From assembly GCA_027475525.1 (NCBI GenBank), contig JAMWFC010000009.1, positions 682,001 to 746,000 of the forward strand: a stretch of DNA of 64,000 nt, in the 5' to 3' direction. A program made the position numbers and the translations under genes. Origin of the DNA: Macrolepiota albuminosa (lineage: Eukaryota; Basidiomycota; Agaricomycetes; Agaricales; Agaricaceae). This document shows positions 1 through 11,008 of this stretch, piece after piece. The notes under the pieces are model-generated. The model was given only the letters and a program-made list of their open reading frames with translations. It did no database searches and was not told where the DNA came from. Each line of letters starts with the position of its first letter. The stretch's first letter is position 1.

Positions 1-1570
1 TGATGTTCGTCGCATCAGAGGCACTAGGCAGGAAGTAGTTTTCAAAGTATACCATGAGGGCGACACAAGAGCCACAAGATTTTCGAAGTTGGATACTAAA
101 TAATAATACAATGCATGACTTATGAACGCGATATGAAGAGTATCCAAGATCCTGCAAACGGCTTGATGAGTATCGTGCTGGGGTCGTTGTGGCGTTTCAC
201 ACCAGAGAAAGTAGATCTGGGTCAATCCTATCAATGGGTAGATCAATATGTACTGTGACACCTACCACTCCTTTAAACCAAGTTCTGTCTCTGTCATTTT
301 GTCTGAAGTACATGTAGGTCTGGACACAAGTAATTCCATAGAAGCTAGAATATTTGCCCATTCATTTAGGGAGCGAGATGATTCGGAATCAGGAAGTTCA
401 CTTACACAGCGGCAACGAGGTTACCAATGAACGTTGCTCCTAATTTGCTGTCCAATCCATTGGGTGAATTAAAGCTAGACGTCATGATTCAAAATAGATG
501 GTTGAATGAAGGCAAGGAAGAAGCACAGATATTTGGGCATTTCTTCAAAGCTGACCTGGATTTTATGTAGCCGTCAAACGTTTGCAATACAAAGGACAGG
601 TGCTAATGATGGACAATTAGATCACTTAATCGACATAGGACAGATAATCATCGGACCAAGATATTATCGTATGGACACGAATGCTGTCAATGTCATGATC
701 AAGTTTGATGTAGCAGCCAAAGGGGTCAAAGGATTTTTACATAGTCTTCCTCATTATCGGCGAAGTAAAGTTCTCGGTGCCACTAGCCATGATTTGTAAC
801 TTCATGTAGGAAATGCAGACCTGCCCATTGCACAACTCTTAGCCGTCAAGTTGAAAACTGGACGAAGAATATGAAGCAAAAGAACAACAAGAAGCCGAAC
901 GCCGCCAAACACCAAGTACATCGTAGATATTGGAACTCCATGATAAAGTTAAGGAGACACGATGATGTCCGTCTATGAGAAGTGATGAGTAGAAGAGACC
1001 ACGGATCATTTGCCAAAGAACAGTACATACATTAGGGTCTAGAACCGATAAAGCTTGTCGAATGTTGCACGACACACGGACGAATTAAATTTATGAAAGA
1101 TGAGTATCGATCAATGGTGGTAGTTATGTAAGTCGACGTCCTAACAATCGGGGAGTATAAATGACGATTCAGTTCAGGTCATCATTACAAGTGTCAGAAT
1201 GCATCACTGGCATGGCAGTGACAACGCGGCTGTCGATTCGGTCAGTGCCGACGAGGACGTATCAACACTTGCTCCACTGCTCTCTATATGCAGAGATAGA
1301 CAAGGATCCATGGCACGTTGTTCTAGAGGAAAATAATATGGCGTACGATCCAAACGCGTGCGAAATATTAACATTGGCGAAGATGGTGACAGCGAAACAA
1401 TAACGACTACCCAAGAGAAGGGTAAACAGCGACAGATAACTAAGCCACCAGAGTATCAGTCATATATCCATCATAGCCGAGCTTGTCGTGCCTTTGGGAG
1501 GCTTAATTACCAATTCGGCTTGTTGCCTGAAAATCATATGAGCGAGCCATATACATATCGAGTGGTAAGA
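1..1570. other. Unrecognised region, possibly a decayed gene
   Basis: I recognise no protein here. Some stretches look coding in composition on the plus strand: an acidic, glutamine-rich run near 858-960 (EEYEAKEQQEAERR) and a frame near 1163-1640 interrupted by a TAA near 1334. They do not join into one open frame and I can propose no convincing introns for them. A TATA-like run (gagtataaa) lies at about 1153. The stretch sits downstream of the CSN1 stop codon, so it could hold the end of a convergent gene or a degraded pseudogene. No function is assigned. Confidence 0.3.
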
Positions 1571-1577
1571 TATAAAT

Positions 1578-3316
1578 TTACAACTTCATCCTTAAAAGCA
1601 GTTTCCTATTCGTGGCTTGAATGTCTGCTGCAGCCTTGGTAGCCCGAGCGAAGAGGTCTGCACGGTAGTCTGTCTTCTTCGCGTACAATATCTGCCTCGT
1701 TGTTAGATCACATACAGTACGAATAGAAAAGAGTGGACCTTGTTCTGGCTATCTACGCGTCCTTGTATACTTCCATTTTGAATAAGCTGTACAACATTCT
1801 TCTCCACCTCTTCTAGGCTCCATCCGAACGCCTTACTCATCCGGTCAAGCTTAATTGTCGAGAAAGGCTGGAAATACAAAACCACCGCCCAGTTCCGAAT
1901 CTGATCAATAAGCTCGATGATGTGTGGCGCCAGATGAATGTCAACGAGATGTCGTGTCTGTCAAATGGTTGATAAACGATATACTGATAGAGGGATAAAC
2001 AAAACGCACCGAATATCGGTTGAGCAGCTCTAGAACAGTCTTAAAATCGCTTCCCATGTATGCTTCGACAAGTTCTCGGACATAAGGCTCCTGCTCGATG
2101 TAGACGCTGAACACAGTATTACCCAGGAGCTGGCTTCGGAGAGCCGAACGTGGCAAACTTGAAAGTGCGCATAGCGTTCCATAGATCGCGATATCACCAG
2201 GAGACACAACCTAAACACGACAGATCTAAGAAGGCACCGGCACGACACCTTTGCACAAACGTACCGTTCCGATCCAATCGCCCAGCTCCTTCACAGGCCC
2301 GATACGGAAGAAGCTCTGTGCCGCTTTCTCGTAGTTTGCCTGCCCAAGATGCGAAAGCGCCGTTGCGAGCTCGAGCTTAGACTGGACCTGCTGACGCTCT
2401 AAAGAGTGCTTCTTCTTTCCAGTCGTTACAGAAGGAGTGTATACGCCACTGCTGCCGCCATTACCACTATTGCCTCCATTCGTCGAGTTCTGAATGGCAT
2501 CGAGAGCAGCTTCAGCCTTAAAGATATAGGTGGGAATGTGAGAGTAGTGCCTTTGTTCCAGAAGGAGCTACAGCGAGACGTTTGGCGGGAACAAAATAAA
2601 AGAAAAGAAAATCGCACCTCTAGAATAGACAGGCACATATCGAGGACGTGTTGGCTGGTGGTACAGTACTCCCTAATCTTCGCAAGATGTTTGAGGGCCG
2701 TTGAGTATTCACCGACCGATCGATAAAAGAGCCCCAGATCACGGTGAGCCATCTAATGAAGTCAGACCGACAGACAGCCCTATGAAGGCATATACGACTC
2801 ACACGAATGCTTTCTTTAATCATGTTATTTGAATAGGTCTTCAACTCCACCTCCAACTTCGTCTTCTCCGCATTATTCTTCGTTGTTGTTTCATCCGCCC
2901 ACTCCACGTTTAATGGTGCCAGTTCCAGTGGATTTGGCAGTGTAGCAGGTAGATCCAAGTAGCTTGAAGCATTTTCATACGCTGAAAGCAGGTTTTGATA
3001 GAGCCCTGGATTGCGCGATTGGTGGATATGCTGAACAGCCAGTTGGAATGCCTCAGGCGCGATTGACGGACACGTTTGCACGATGTGAGTCAGGCGGTCA
3101 ATAGCAGTACGGCCTAGTCATATAGAGCATCGTATTAAAGATTTCTCTGCAAAGAAATTCATACGCGAAAGACAGCTTAATACCTGTATAATTTGAGATA
3201 TAGCTTTCAACGTCGAATGGGTGAGTTTCGTCGACGGGCGCGATCACTCTGGTTAGCCTTTGCGGTCGCGAACTTGTACCCTGAGAGGTTTCTTCGTCAA
3301 TTTCCATGCTCATCAT
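1578..3316 (-). CDS. csn1: COP9 signalosome complex subunit 1 (CSN1/GPS1-like), 7 exons
   Basis: By family this is subunit 1 of the COP9 signalosome, which removes NEDD8 from cullins and so tunes cullin-RING ubiquitin ligases. My splice model is 3316-3184, 3113-2803, 2752-2618, 2516-2265, 2210-2010, 1957-1739 and 1676-1578. Every intron has GT/AG ends and the exons sum to 1350 bp, which is exactly in frame and gives 449 residues. The middle holds the helical TPR/RPN7-type region ([19 protein letters not shown], then a helix pair around [19 protein letters not shown]). The C-terminal part holds the PCI winged helix ([19 protein letters not shown], then [10 protein letters not shown]). Length and order fit CSN1; RPN7 of the proteasome lid is the related alternative but has a different C-terminus. 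Translation could start at either of two nearby methionines (3316 or 3310). The gene looks intact. Confidence 0.88.
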
Positions 3317-3558
3317 GGTTTATTGTGAGTGTAGAGGCAGAGATTGTGGCGAGGTAGTTGAAACTGTAATTGTCAACTTCAATCGATCAAGCGCCCAAAG
3401 ATTCTCACACTTCGGAAGTGTCTTGCGATTCAGCCGCGTGACGACGATGTCCTTTGATGTATCGTTAAATCGCGGAGGGAGACTGATATTTGCAGCATAA
3501 TTCGTCACGATCTCCCAAATTATAGAGGCGCGTTTTACAAACGACTGAAAGTATGGTA

Positions 3559-5219
3559 CTAATCATCTGCGACTTTGATCACCGCCTTGGCCTTATTTTG
3601 GCCCTTCTGAACCGCGAGTATCACATCACCGACCTTATCCAAGCCTTCGGTAACTTCCTCGGTGTACTTAAGCTTTCCACTAGCTACCTTGGCTGGAATG
3701 GTCGCGTAAAATTCTTCCTGATACTTGTGCTCAAGCCTGAATACGATGAATCCATTCATAGAGATCGACTTTGCTACAATATTCATGAGGTTCTGAGTGT
3801 CAAAACCAATACAATGTGAGTAATGACCTGCTCAACGAGGAAATTTTAACTCACGTGGATGGGTACCCCCTTGTCAGCGTTGTATCCTGTGAGGTGTTAG
3901 TACTCATCAGATCAAACGTATCAAAACTTGGTGACTACCGGAGATCATTCCACATTCCTGTGCCAAGAGATCGAGAATTAGTTCGACTCTGAAACGAAAA
4001 TCTGAAACTGACGATGAACCGGGCTCCAACCGAAGCCGCATCTAATGCGGCCTCTAGGGTTTCCCCTCCCACATTATCCCAGTATCTAATGCATGATAAA
4101 AACTCAATATGACAGTTACGCACAGAATAACTGACATATCAATGGGACCCTCTCTGCTCAGAACGTCCGACGTCCTTTCCTTTTTATAGTTGAAAGCAAC
4201 ATCAGCACCAATGGCCTCCATGAACTTGACCTTTTCGTCGGAGCCAGCAGAAGCTATGACCTTAAGCCCATCCAATTTTGCCAACTGAATGACAAGCCTT
4301 GGACGTATTGCATCATGAAAAATTTGGTATGTAAGAAAGAAGGACTTACGATCCTACAGGTCCTAATGAACCAACTATCTCAACAGGGTCAAAATTGACG
4401 AGTTTAGATTACTTACCCCCTCCGGCTGTAACAAACGCAGTTTCACCCTAATTTATAATTTAGCCCCTTCGATGTCTTAATGCTGGTTTATACTCACTTT
4501 CTTTGCACGCGAATATTCCTTCCAGGCCATGTAAGCAGTTTTTCCTGTTTTAAAAACTTAGCCTTCAAAATTCTCACCGCTTTCATACGCACCTGGCATG
4601 CCAATAACTCCAACATAGAGAGACCAAGGCAAATTGTGTTCGTTCTTGAGAACGGTCAATCCTTCGACGTTCTTGTGAATGCTGTATTCCTCATGGGCTA
4701 TAAAGATAAGTAGACGCAGGTATAATCAAAAGGCATCCACGGACTCAACATTCCATACATGTGGTCCCCTCTCTTGACCTTTGAATTCTCCGAGCGAACG
4801 ACGACCCCGACACCATATCCCGTCAACCTAATGTCATCATATGTATACTCCCTTGACATTCATATTACGAACTTACGGTTCTCCAAGTGCAAAAGCTTCC
4901 TAATCACAAGCTCAATCGATCATGTCAGGCCTCAATTTGCTCGCGGCTTACTATGTAAGACTTGATGTCCGCAGACCGCATCCTCCCCCTCATGTACGGG
5001 TCGATGGATAGAACTAGAGTCTTGAGAAGAACACCTCCATTCAATGCGACATGCTCCAGATCAATCGTTTTGCTATCGTCGTATACGGTGGTTTCCCCTG
5101 GTATTGGAAAGCCTACAAGACATATCATCCATCGCAACTCGCCCAACTGAGACAGTGTAGAATCCTAGACCTTGTGGAATGGACCCGAAAATGACCTTTG
5201 CATTTCTAACAGGCGGCAT
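3559..5219 (-). CDS. NADP-dependent medium-chain reductase (prostaglandin/alkenal reductase type), multi-exon
   Basis: A medium-chain dehydrogenase/reductase of the group that includes leukotriene B4 12-hydroxydehydrogenase, prostaglandin reductase and plant alkenal double-bond reductases. Such enzymes reduce the C=C of alpha,beta-unsaturated carbonyls with NADPH in the cytosol. The minus strand encodes MPPVRNAKVIF, then the conserved LVLSIDPYMRGRMR, LTGYGVGVVV, LYVGVIGMPGKTAYM, the nucleotide-binding AGGGPVGSLV spanning introns, KVKFMEAIGADVAFNYK, WDNVGGETLEAALDA, MISGYNADKGVP and a C-terminal GQNKAKAVIKVADD. At least ten short GT/AG introns are needed; those I checked keep frame, for example 5170-5113 and 4951-4900. 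No zinc-binding cysteines are seen, as expected for this zinc-free group. Predicted length is about 340 residues, normal for the family. The gene looks intact; the substrate cannot be inferred. Confidence 0.85.
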
Positions 5220-6030
5220 GTTATGGAACGAGTTAGAGAAATCGTGTGATAGCTTATATGTAATTCGAATCAAACGTCATCTGCCTGCGAGGTCATTTCA
5301 GACAAAGTTGAGGTTCCGCGAAAGACATCGATCTGTTTTTATCTGAAACTGGAGCGCAAAGATCGGCCATTGCACTTACCCCACGCGCAGCGTTCGGACC
5401 GTGCATTTCCTTGATTATGGCATCCATGCTACAGCAAATGCTACATTGGCTTTCCGCTGGTTGAAAAGTTTATAATTGGCGTTGAAGTTCCAAGGAGCAC
5501 TGGATAGAATCATTTTTTATAGTTATTCGGGTGTGGAACTTGACCTTTATATCATTATTCATTGCAGACATGTCTCAAAGAAAATACTAGCGGTCGGCCA
5601 AATATGTTAGATCGAGTCTGCCGTGACAACCTACTGGCAATTGTTGGGCAGTCCATGAATAGATGGATGAGAAGCGAAGCGGCGGCGATCAGTCATGGTA
5701 AATGATGGGGAAGGCTTGTCATCGACACGCGGTCGTCCGGTGTCCTTCCTATTTCAGCAAGTCGCGAGAAACGATGATCACGTACCATGTGGCGTGACAG
5801 TTCGCGCCGTCACTTAGGCTTGGATGCTGCCCACACTTTCCTTTCTAAAGGCGTTTTAAAGGCAGCCAAGCAAAGTATGTTCCGCTTGCATTCATTGATT
5901 GCAAGTAAATTGCTCTTGGAAGTCAAAACCAGACCTCTTGGTCACCCAGTTTGTGGTGTCAATTTTTGAATTCTTATCCATGGGTGCGTTCCACTTGTCA
6001 TACTTTATCCGAAAAGCTACTTCGCTTCGA

Positions 6031-6044
6031 TGTATATATATATG
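6031..6044 (+). promoter_or_regulatory. Probable TATA box of the first secreted-protein gene
   Basis: An alternating TA run (tgtatatatatatg) sits about 35-45 bp before the start codon at 6076. This distance suggests a short 5' leader. The rest of 5220-6030 shows no gene or repeat that I can support. Confidence 0.45.
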
Positions 6045-6075
6045 TGGATAGTCTCAAAGTCAACCAGTCAAAATT

Positions 6076-6810
6076 ATGCTTTTCTTCGCACTCCTGGTTG
6101 CCTCGTCTGTCCTCCTAACTCTAGGAGCGACTGTTAGCCCTCAAAAGGTGGAAGACCCACAATGCAAAGAGGGCACTTACTCTGGCTTCGAGAGCAACGT
6201 TTGGCAAATCAACGTCCCTGTGGTCGAATTCATCAACAAAACCGGATCCTTTTTCCACTCTGAGTGGTATGTGAGTAGATGTTATGGTGCCTTTGTGTCG
6301 ATGCATAGTGGTAACTCATACCGAACATAGCTTGGTTCCGTGCTCGCGACCCGTGGCAAGGACAACACCGTAGGATCCACTCGTACTGCGGCAGTCAGCA
6401 ACTCCACTTTCACGGAGGAGCTTGTGGGGCATTATCGGACACCTACTCAGTCTGTCCTTCGATTCTCTTTGCACCATGGTACTCTGCCACTGAATAACTT
6501 CACACTTACGACGTATACGGAAGAAATGAGAGCGATGAGCATCTGTGGTGGTACTGCAACTTATGTCAGCATGACAGCGACGTACTGCACCGACAAAGTA
6601 GTAAACGCGTATGACTTTTATAACACGTTCCGGTCTGACGCGGTTGGTGCTGTGGCAAAGGAGTTGAATGCCCTAGAATTCGTCGGAACTTGTCCTGTTG
6701 GTATGTTATGGTCAACTATGTCAATACTCCAGCTGATTTCGCATCAGGTGGAAAATGATAATTGGACTTCGGTTACTCATGAGAGTACGAGATCTGTTTC
6801 TCAATTTTGA
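6076..6810 (+). CDS. Uncharacterised small secreted protein, paralogue A
   Basis: The N-terminus MLFFALLVASSVLLTLGA is a typical signal peptide, so export is likely. Exon 1 is 6076-6270, an intron starts at gtgagt and ends at acatag, and exon 2 resumes at 6331 in frame. The mature part has NKTGSF (possible N-glycosylation), RGKDNTVGS, PTQSVLRFSL, EEMRAMSICGGTATY, TYCTDKVVNAYDFY and LNALEFVGTCP. Four cysteines match those of the gene at 7304, which suggests two disulphides. Without further splicing the frame runs to 6810. A second intron (gtatgt at about 6702 to cag at about 6748) would instead end the protein shortly after GTCPVG, which matches the paralogue's ending better, so I favour it. 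The family is unknown to me. Its size and secretion would fit an effector-like or cell-surface role, but that is only a guess. Confidence 0.72.
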
Positions 6811-7303
6811 GGGTACATGGACCCCTTTTTATTGCTGACTACGTCGACATACAACTTTCTGTTACTTATATCTGGAGAGCACTCTTAGAACTGGTTCCGT
6901 AACAAGCAAGTTCAATAAAAGAAGATTATCACACTTCTGATGATCGTTCACAAATCCAAAAGTCTGACTTGAGAAGACTTCTTTCTGCTCATCCATATGT
7001 TCTCCTGGAGCAGATTGAGTAACCCCACTGCACTTTTAATAGATTAGAATTTGATGTCTTGCCATACACAAGTAAGGCTCCTCCGCTGATTTAGAACCGT
7101 GTCAATAAGTCAGAGTTGGTATACGTCAAGTTATTAAATCCCAGTAGAAATGTCAAGCAAAGTGTTTACTCCGCCCTCAAACGACCTTCTCCAGAAGACT
7201 CCTTAATGTCCACGATATGAACGACTCCTGATGAACGACTCCTGATAAATACCACGTCTGGCGCTGTAAGGGTCGCTATCAACCCATTGTATCCTTCATA
7301 ACG

Positions 7304-7974
7304 ATGCTTGCTGCTATTATTGCCATTGCGCTTTGCCTGTCGCAACTTTCTCTAGTCTCTGGATTGGAAAGGCAGGCAAGCCAAGCAGAAGTAGTCCCTC
7401 TTCTCGAAGACCCCAAGTGCCAACACGGATTGTACCCAGGCTCCACGTTTAACGAGTGGCAATTCACAGTCCCCGCTAACGTCTTCATCAACAAGACTGG
7501 CACGTTTCTCCACGGGGAGTGGTATGTACGTTGTTTTTATCCGAGTCTAGGCGGCAAGCAATCGAGACCCTGCTCCTTACTAACGCCCCGACACAGGTTG
7601 GCCCAATCAACTCGACGCACGGCAAGGACAACATCGTCGGCGCGATCCGCAGCATAATCTTCGAGGGCTCTCTCTTCACCGAGCGCCTCGTGGGGTCCTA
7701 TCGTTCACCGACGCAGTCGGTCCTGCGCTACTCACTCGTGAATGGACCTGTGGAGTGGAAGGGCATAGTATTCGGGTCTTACACCGAGGAACTCAGTGCG
7801 ATGAGCATCTGCGGCGGCACTGCGACGCATTACATCATGAGGGTTACGTACTGCACAAACGATGTCGTTGGGTTGCACAACGCGTATGATGTGTACAGGA
7901 GGAAGATGGTACAGGCTGCAGCGGATGAGTTGGGCGCGCTGGTGTTCAGCGGGACTTGTCCTATTCGGCAATGA
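7304..7974 (+). CDS. Uncharacterised small secreted protein, paralogue B
   Basis: Tandem paralogue of the gene at 6076. Exon 1 (7304-7525) encodes a signal peptide (MLAAIIAIALCLSQLSLVSG), a DPKCQHGLYPGS segment and NKTGTFLHGEWY. The intron starts at gtacgt and ends at acacag, and exon 2 is 7597-7974. The exons total 600 bp, giving 199 residues. The intron lies at the same codon boundary (after EWY) as in paralogue A, which proves common descent. Conserved blocks are HGKDNIVGAIRS, SPTQSVLRYSL, EELSAMSICGGTATH, VTYCTNDVV and LGALVFSGTCP. Cysteine positions are shared with paralogue A. Protein divergence is substantial, so the duplication is not recent. No enzymatic motif is visible. Confidence 0.75.
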
Positions 7975-8017
7975 CGTTGAATCTAGGTCACTAGTTGTCT
8001 GAGTAATAGTGTCTTGC

Positions 8018-8449
8018 TCACCAATTTTGCACGGACAGAGTTTGACCGTGGTACTTTTGGACGGTACAAAGTGATGCGTAGTTAGATATCAAATTGCCTT
8101 GAAACCTTGTTCGAAAGCTAGGTTTTTTTCTTGAATAGGAGTTACTGGAAACTCGGGGCATGAATTCCAACGGGTAGACGACCGTGTGACGCATAGTGTC
8201 CATTTGCAATGTGATCTCTCCGGTTGGAGATGTACGAAGCACGAGGGTGTCCAGACAGGAGCCAACGTATTTCAGCGCAGATAGGCGATGCAAAAATTCT
8301 AAAGATGACTTTGATGGGGTTTGACCGTATAGGTCAATTATCCGCTCGAACTTTTCTCCTTTGAGGAAAAAAAGAACTTGTTCATCCTTTATGGGTTTGG
8401 GGTGGTCCGAATACAGAGCCAAGGTTCCAGCGCAGATGGCCGATGTCAC
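8018..8449 (-). pseudogene. Divergent, 5'-truncated third relative of the secreted-protein pair
   Basis: On the minus strand an open frame without an ATG starts after a stop at about 8453. It contains SAICAGTLALYSD, then about 50 residues on LSALKYVGSC. The order and spacing match the SICGGTATY and LNALEFVGTC blocks of the two genes upstream, including both cysteines. The signal peptide, the first cysteine block and the QSVLR block are missing. After the YVGSC block the frame runs on about 60 residues longer than in the paralogues. It is probably a decayed inverted third copy; a short upstream exon that I failed to find is the alternative. Confidence 0.45.
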
Positions 8450-8684
8450 TAATTACTGATAGGTTTGAACCAGTGTAACAGGTGGGTGGTCGTCAATATC
8501 CACTCCAACAAAGGTTTAGTACCATCTTTACTTACTGCTGTGTATTAGCCATGAGAGGTCCAAACACAAAACACAAGCACAGGAGACAAATATACTTACT
8601 TTTCGAGAAAACCAAAAATATGACAATTGATAGTCACATGTACAGCGTCATATGTAATCCCTTTTCGGCGTAAAGGCGAGTGCC

Positions 8685-9060
8685 GTAGGTGGCGAGCGTT
8701 TTCGGAGGCCTCTGCGTGCCAGTTCTCCGTTCTCACCCGCACCTCTCATCCCTTCAGACTGCAAGCCGATCTCGGCACGGCGCCAGGGCTTGGCAGATGC
8801 CGTGGTGTGATCAGTATGGCGCACGGTCTCAGACATTCCGGCGGTCCTTTCTTTCGTCTTCCCCCTTCCCCCTTTGTCCGCCCAGGTGAGCGCATTGGCG
8901 CTCTCTCACCTTGCCGTTCTCACCGCATCCATGCTCATCTTTTAGTTTGTGTATCATTATCATTCTTGTTTTTTATTTTCATTTTATCTACATTTTATCG
9001 GTGAGACTTCCCATTCATGACCACCCGGTGAGCCGGGCTCACCTCTCACCTTAGATATTT
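8685..9060. repeat. CTCACC/GGTGAG-rich segment
   Basis: TCTCACC, CTCACC and GGTGAG recur many times in this GC-rich stretch, for example at about 8738, 8885, 8906, 8919, 9000, 9027 and 9045. The segment includes a near-perfect hairpin at 9027-9043 (ggtgagcc, one base, ggctcacc). It interrupts the downstream part of the retroelement frame that starts at about 9672 on the minus strand, so it may be a small non-autonomous insertion. No open frame is convincing. Confidence 0.4.
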
Positions 9061-9113
9061 CGTCATCTTAAAAACCTCCCTGCATTCGCAGTACCACGAG
9101 ACGAAATATCTAA
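9051..9113. repeat. Perfect 14-bp inverted repeat (stem 9051-9064 / 9100-9113)
   Basis: The arm ttagatatttcgtc is exactly the reverse complement of gacgaaatatctaa, with a 35-bp spacer. It marks the junction between the GGTGAG-rich segment and the retroelement fragment and could be a terminal repeat of an inserted element. Confidence 0.6.
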
Positions 9114-9672
9114 AGTAAGTACGCGATGGGAAGGTCGCGTCGGTCTCTCACTCACGATTTTCACCAGTATTTTATTAGTGTACTTTATTCTCGTTTCGAG
9201 GTCCATGTCTTCCGTCGAGTAGTTGTCAAGAGGATCTGTGTCTGAGGAGCTCCAATCACCGTCATCGAAAGGCCAGAAGCCTTCTCTAAGGCCTCTCATG
9301 ACTGAGGAAACAAACGGTCTATTGGGATGGTCCCAGAGCATCGCTTCGAAAGCATCTATATTAAAAGGTGTTTCAACTCGAATATGATTTTTCATGTCGA
9401 CAAGAGTTTTTTGAATTATCGGGTCTAATATCAACTGAGTCGGAGGTGATGGGAGTGGTGATGCAATTTCGGTGTCTCTCGCCGATGGCGACATTGGAGA
9501 AACGAGGGACGAACTATTCCAAACAAAACCCCTGCGGAAACGGGGAGCACTCAAGGAGGATGATTCACGCGGCCGTTTCTTGGCGGTACTGAGAGATATG
9601 GGACCGCGATTTAAAGCCTCTTCACAACTGCAGAGGCGGTCACATAAAACTGAACCTTGGTTTGCGGATCAC
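9063..9672 (-). pseudogene. N-terminal fragment of an agaricomycete reverse-transcriptase/tyrosine-recombinase retroelement ORF
   Basis: The minus-strand frame reads LCDRLCSCEEALNRGPISL, then AKKRPRESSSLSAPRFRRGF, then IETPFN-like VETPFNIDAFEAMLWDHP, then NRPFVSSVMRGLREGFWPFD. I recognise the arrangement of a xETPxNxxxxExxLxxHPNxPFVxSVxxGLREGFWPF block from agaricomycete retroelement proteins, where a reverse transcriptase domain follows. Here the frame is cut at about 9063 by other sequence, so no polymerase domain remains. The tyrosine recombinase fragment at 48610 may belong to the same class. The class assignment (DIRS-like) comes from memory of the family and is not shown by the sequence. 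Confidence 0.5.
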
Positions 9673-9858
9673 TTCGTTCATCAATTGAACCCCGAATCCC
9701 CTTGGGCATAGATGACGTTCGAGTCTCTGAACGCTTTAACTCCTAGCCTTCCTGACGGTTTCAAAGGACGAGTTTGGGTATTTGAACTCCGCTCTCGACC
9801 TTGTCCTTGTCGTAATGCGCTTTTTGTGTCTCCAACCCCTTCTGGGTTAGTGCGCAAA

Positions 9859-9882
9859 CAGATCCAGATCCAGATCCAGATT
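9859..9882 (+). repeat. Short (cagatc)n microsatellite
   Basis: Four units of a 6-bp motif, cagatc. No other significance is seen. Confidence 0.7.
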
Positions 9883-9989
9883 CAACGGCGTCCAGCGGTC
9901 CCCCGTCCCCTCCCGCAACGCGCGCTTGCTCACTTGTTTATTCTCCAAATTCTCCAAGAGTCAGTCTATCTATCATCACAAACAAATTG

Positions 9990-10867
9990 AAAAGATTTTG
10001 AGCGAATGGATACCGATCTTGCGTCTTTCCTGATCGGACTCAGTAGACCTTAATTAACTCCTGGTACTGAGCGCGCGTTCTGGTTGAATGAACGAATGCA
10101 CGAATGAGTGAATTCTAATCTAATTGCTGGAACGTTGCACGAATGAGCCAAGGAGGCGCGGCGGCAGAAGCTGTGTTACCTCTACTCCTTCTGTAACGTT
10201 CACTCCCATGTCCATCTCTTATGAGTATGGGAATTTCTCAAGATATATCTTTCTCCACAGATGTTTCGTTTGGGATGGTATGTAAGGCGTTCGAAGTTTG
10301 TTTCCGGGGGATTTCGTGGATGTAGTTCGTGTCAGCGTACGAGTTGGTAACACTGGATTGTTGGGGGCTGCGTAGACGTACACCATCGACCTCTGTTGTG
10401 CTCTCTGTACACTAGTTCAAGACTTCCCATGGTGAGTGGTTTAATCGCCGTGGCTTGACCGGAACGAGTTGTTATGCTGATGTCTTCGTGCCTGTTGTGC
10501 TGTTCTCCTTGTTTCTTTTTTTCTGTCCTGGTTCCACTCCCGTGCCACATGGGATACCCACAGATTTATTGGCAAGTGGACAGAGCACACGTACACACTA
10601 CGGTAGAAGAAGGAGTGGATCTTGATTTTATATGGGAAAAAACCACCCATGGTACGTCCCGCGCAAGCTGTGCCACAGCTCGTCTGCGCCACGGAAAAAT
10701 ACCAAACGTCGACGGCGAAAAAGATAGTCCCAATTATAAATAAATCATGATGGACGGCTGTTAAGGGAGATAAAGCCGTCACTGAGCTATGTGTAAATTC
10801 TTTCATTGTTTTTCATCCAATTACTATATTTGGGGACTTGCTACTGCAATTTTCTCTCGAATATTTA
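9990..10867. other. Intergenic DNA without a recognised gene
   Basis: Short open frames on both strands overlap each other and show no recognisable domain. A few short gaatga-type repeats occur near 10085-10150. I see nothing else I can support. Confidence 0.5.
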
Positions 10868-10990
10868 CCATGAGCTACAATTTGTGCCTTTGGCATGAAT
10901 TTCGTAGCTCGTTGGGCTTCGCCCTCAAACTTCGCCCCCAACTAAGCCTCCACCCTAACCTCACTTTGTTCAGTCAAGGCCTCAGTTTTT
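10868..10990 (+). repeat. Dispersed repeat, copy 1 (second copy at 23463-23700)
   Basis: The block atttgtgccttt ggcatgaattt, cgtagctcgttgggcttcgcc, aactaagcctccaccctaac, ctcactttgtt recurs in CpG-depleted form at 23463-23560. There its last part (cctcactttgtttggttagg) is repeated three times. The two copies flank the 11-23 kb transposon nest. Confidence 0.7.
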
Positions 10991-11008
10991 CACAACTTCA
11001 CTGGCTTT

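Noticed and set aside
839..1075. Minus-strand ORF as a gene
   Set aside because: The opposite strand has the more protein-like composition (acidic, Glu/Gln-rich) and the minus frame has no recognisable domain.
8739..9060. Ribosomal RNA gene fragment
   Set aside because: GC-rich but without any recognisable conserved rRNA segment; it is a motif-rich repeat.
10332..10806. Overlapping ORFs on both strands near 10.5 kb as a gene
   Set aside because: No domain, no plausible intron set and competing frames on both strands.
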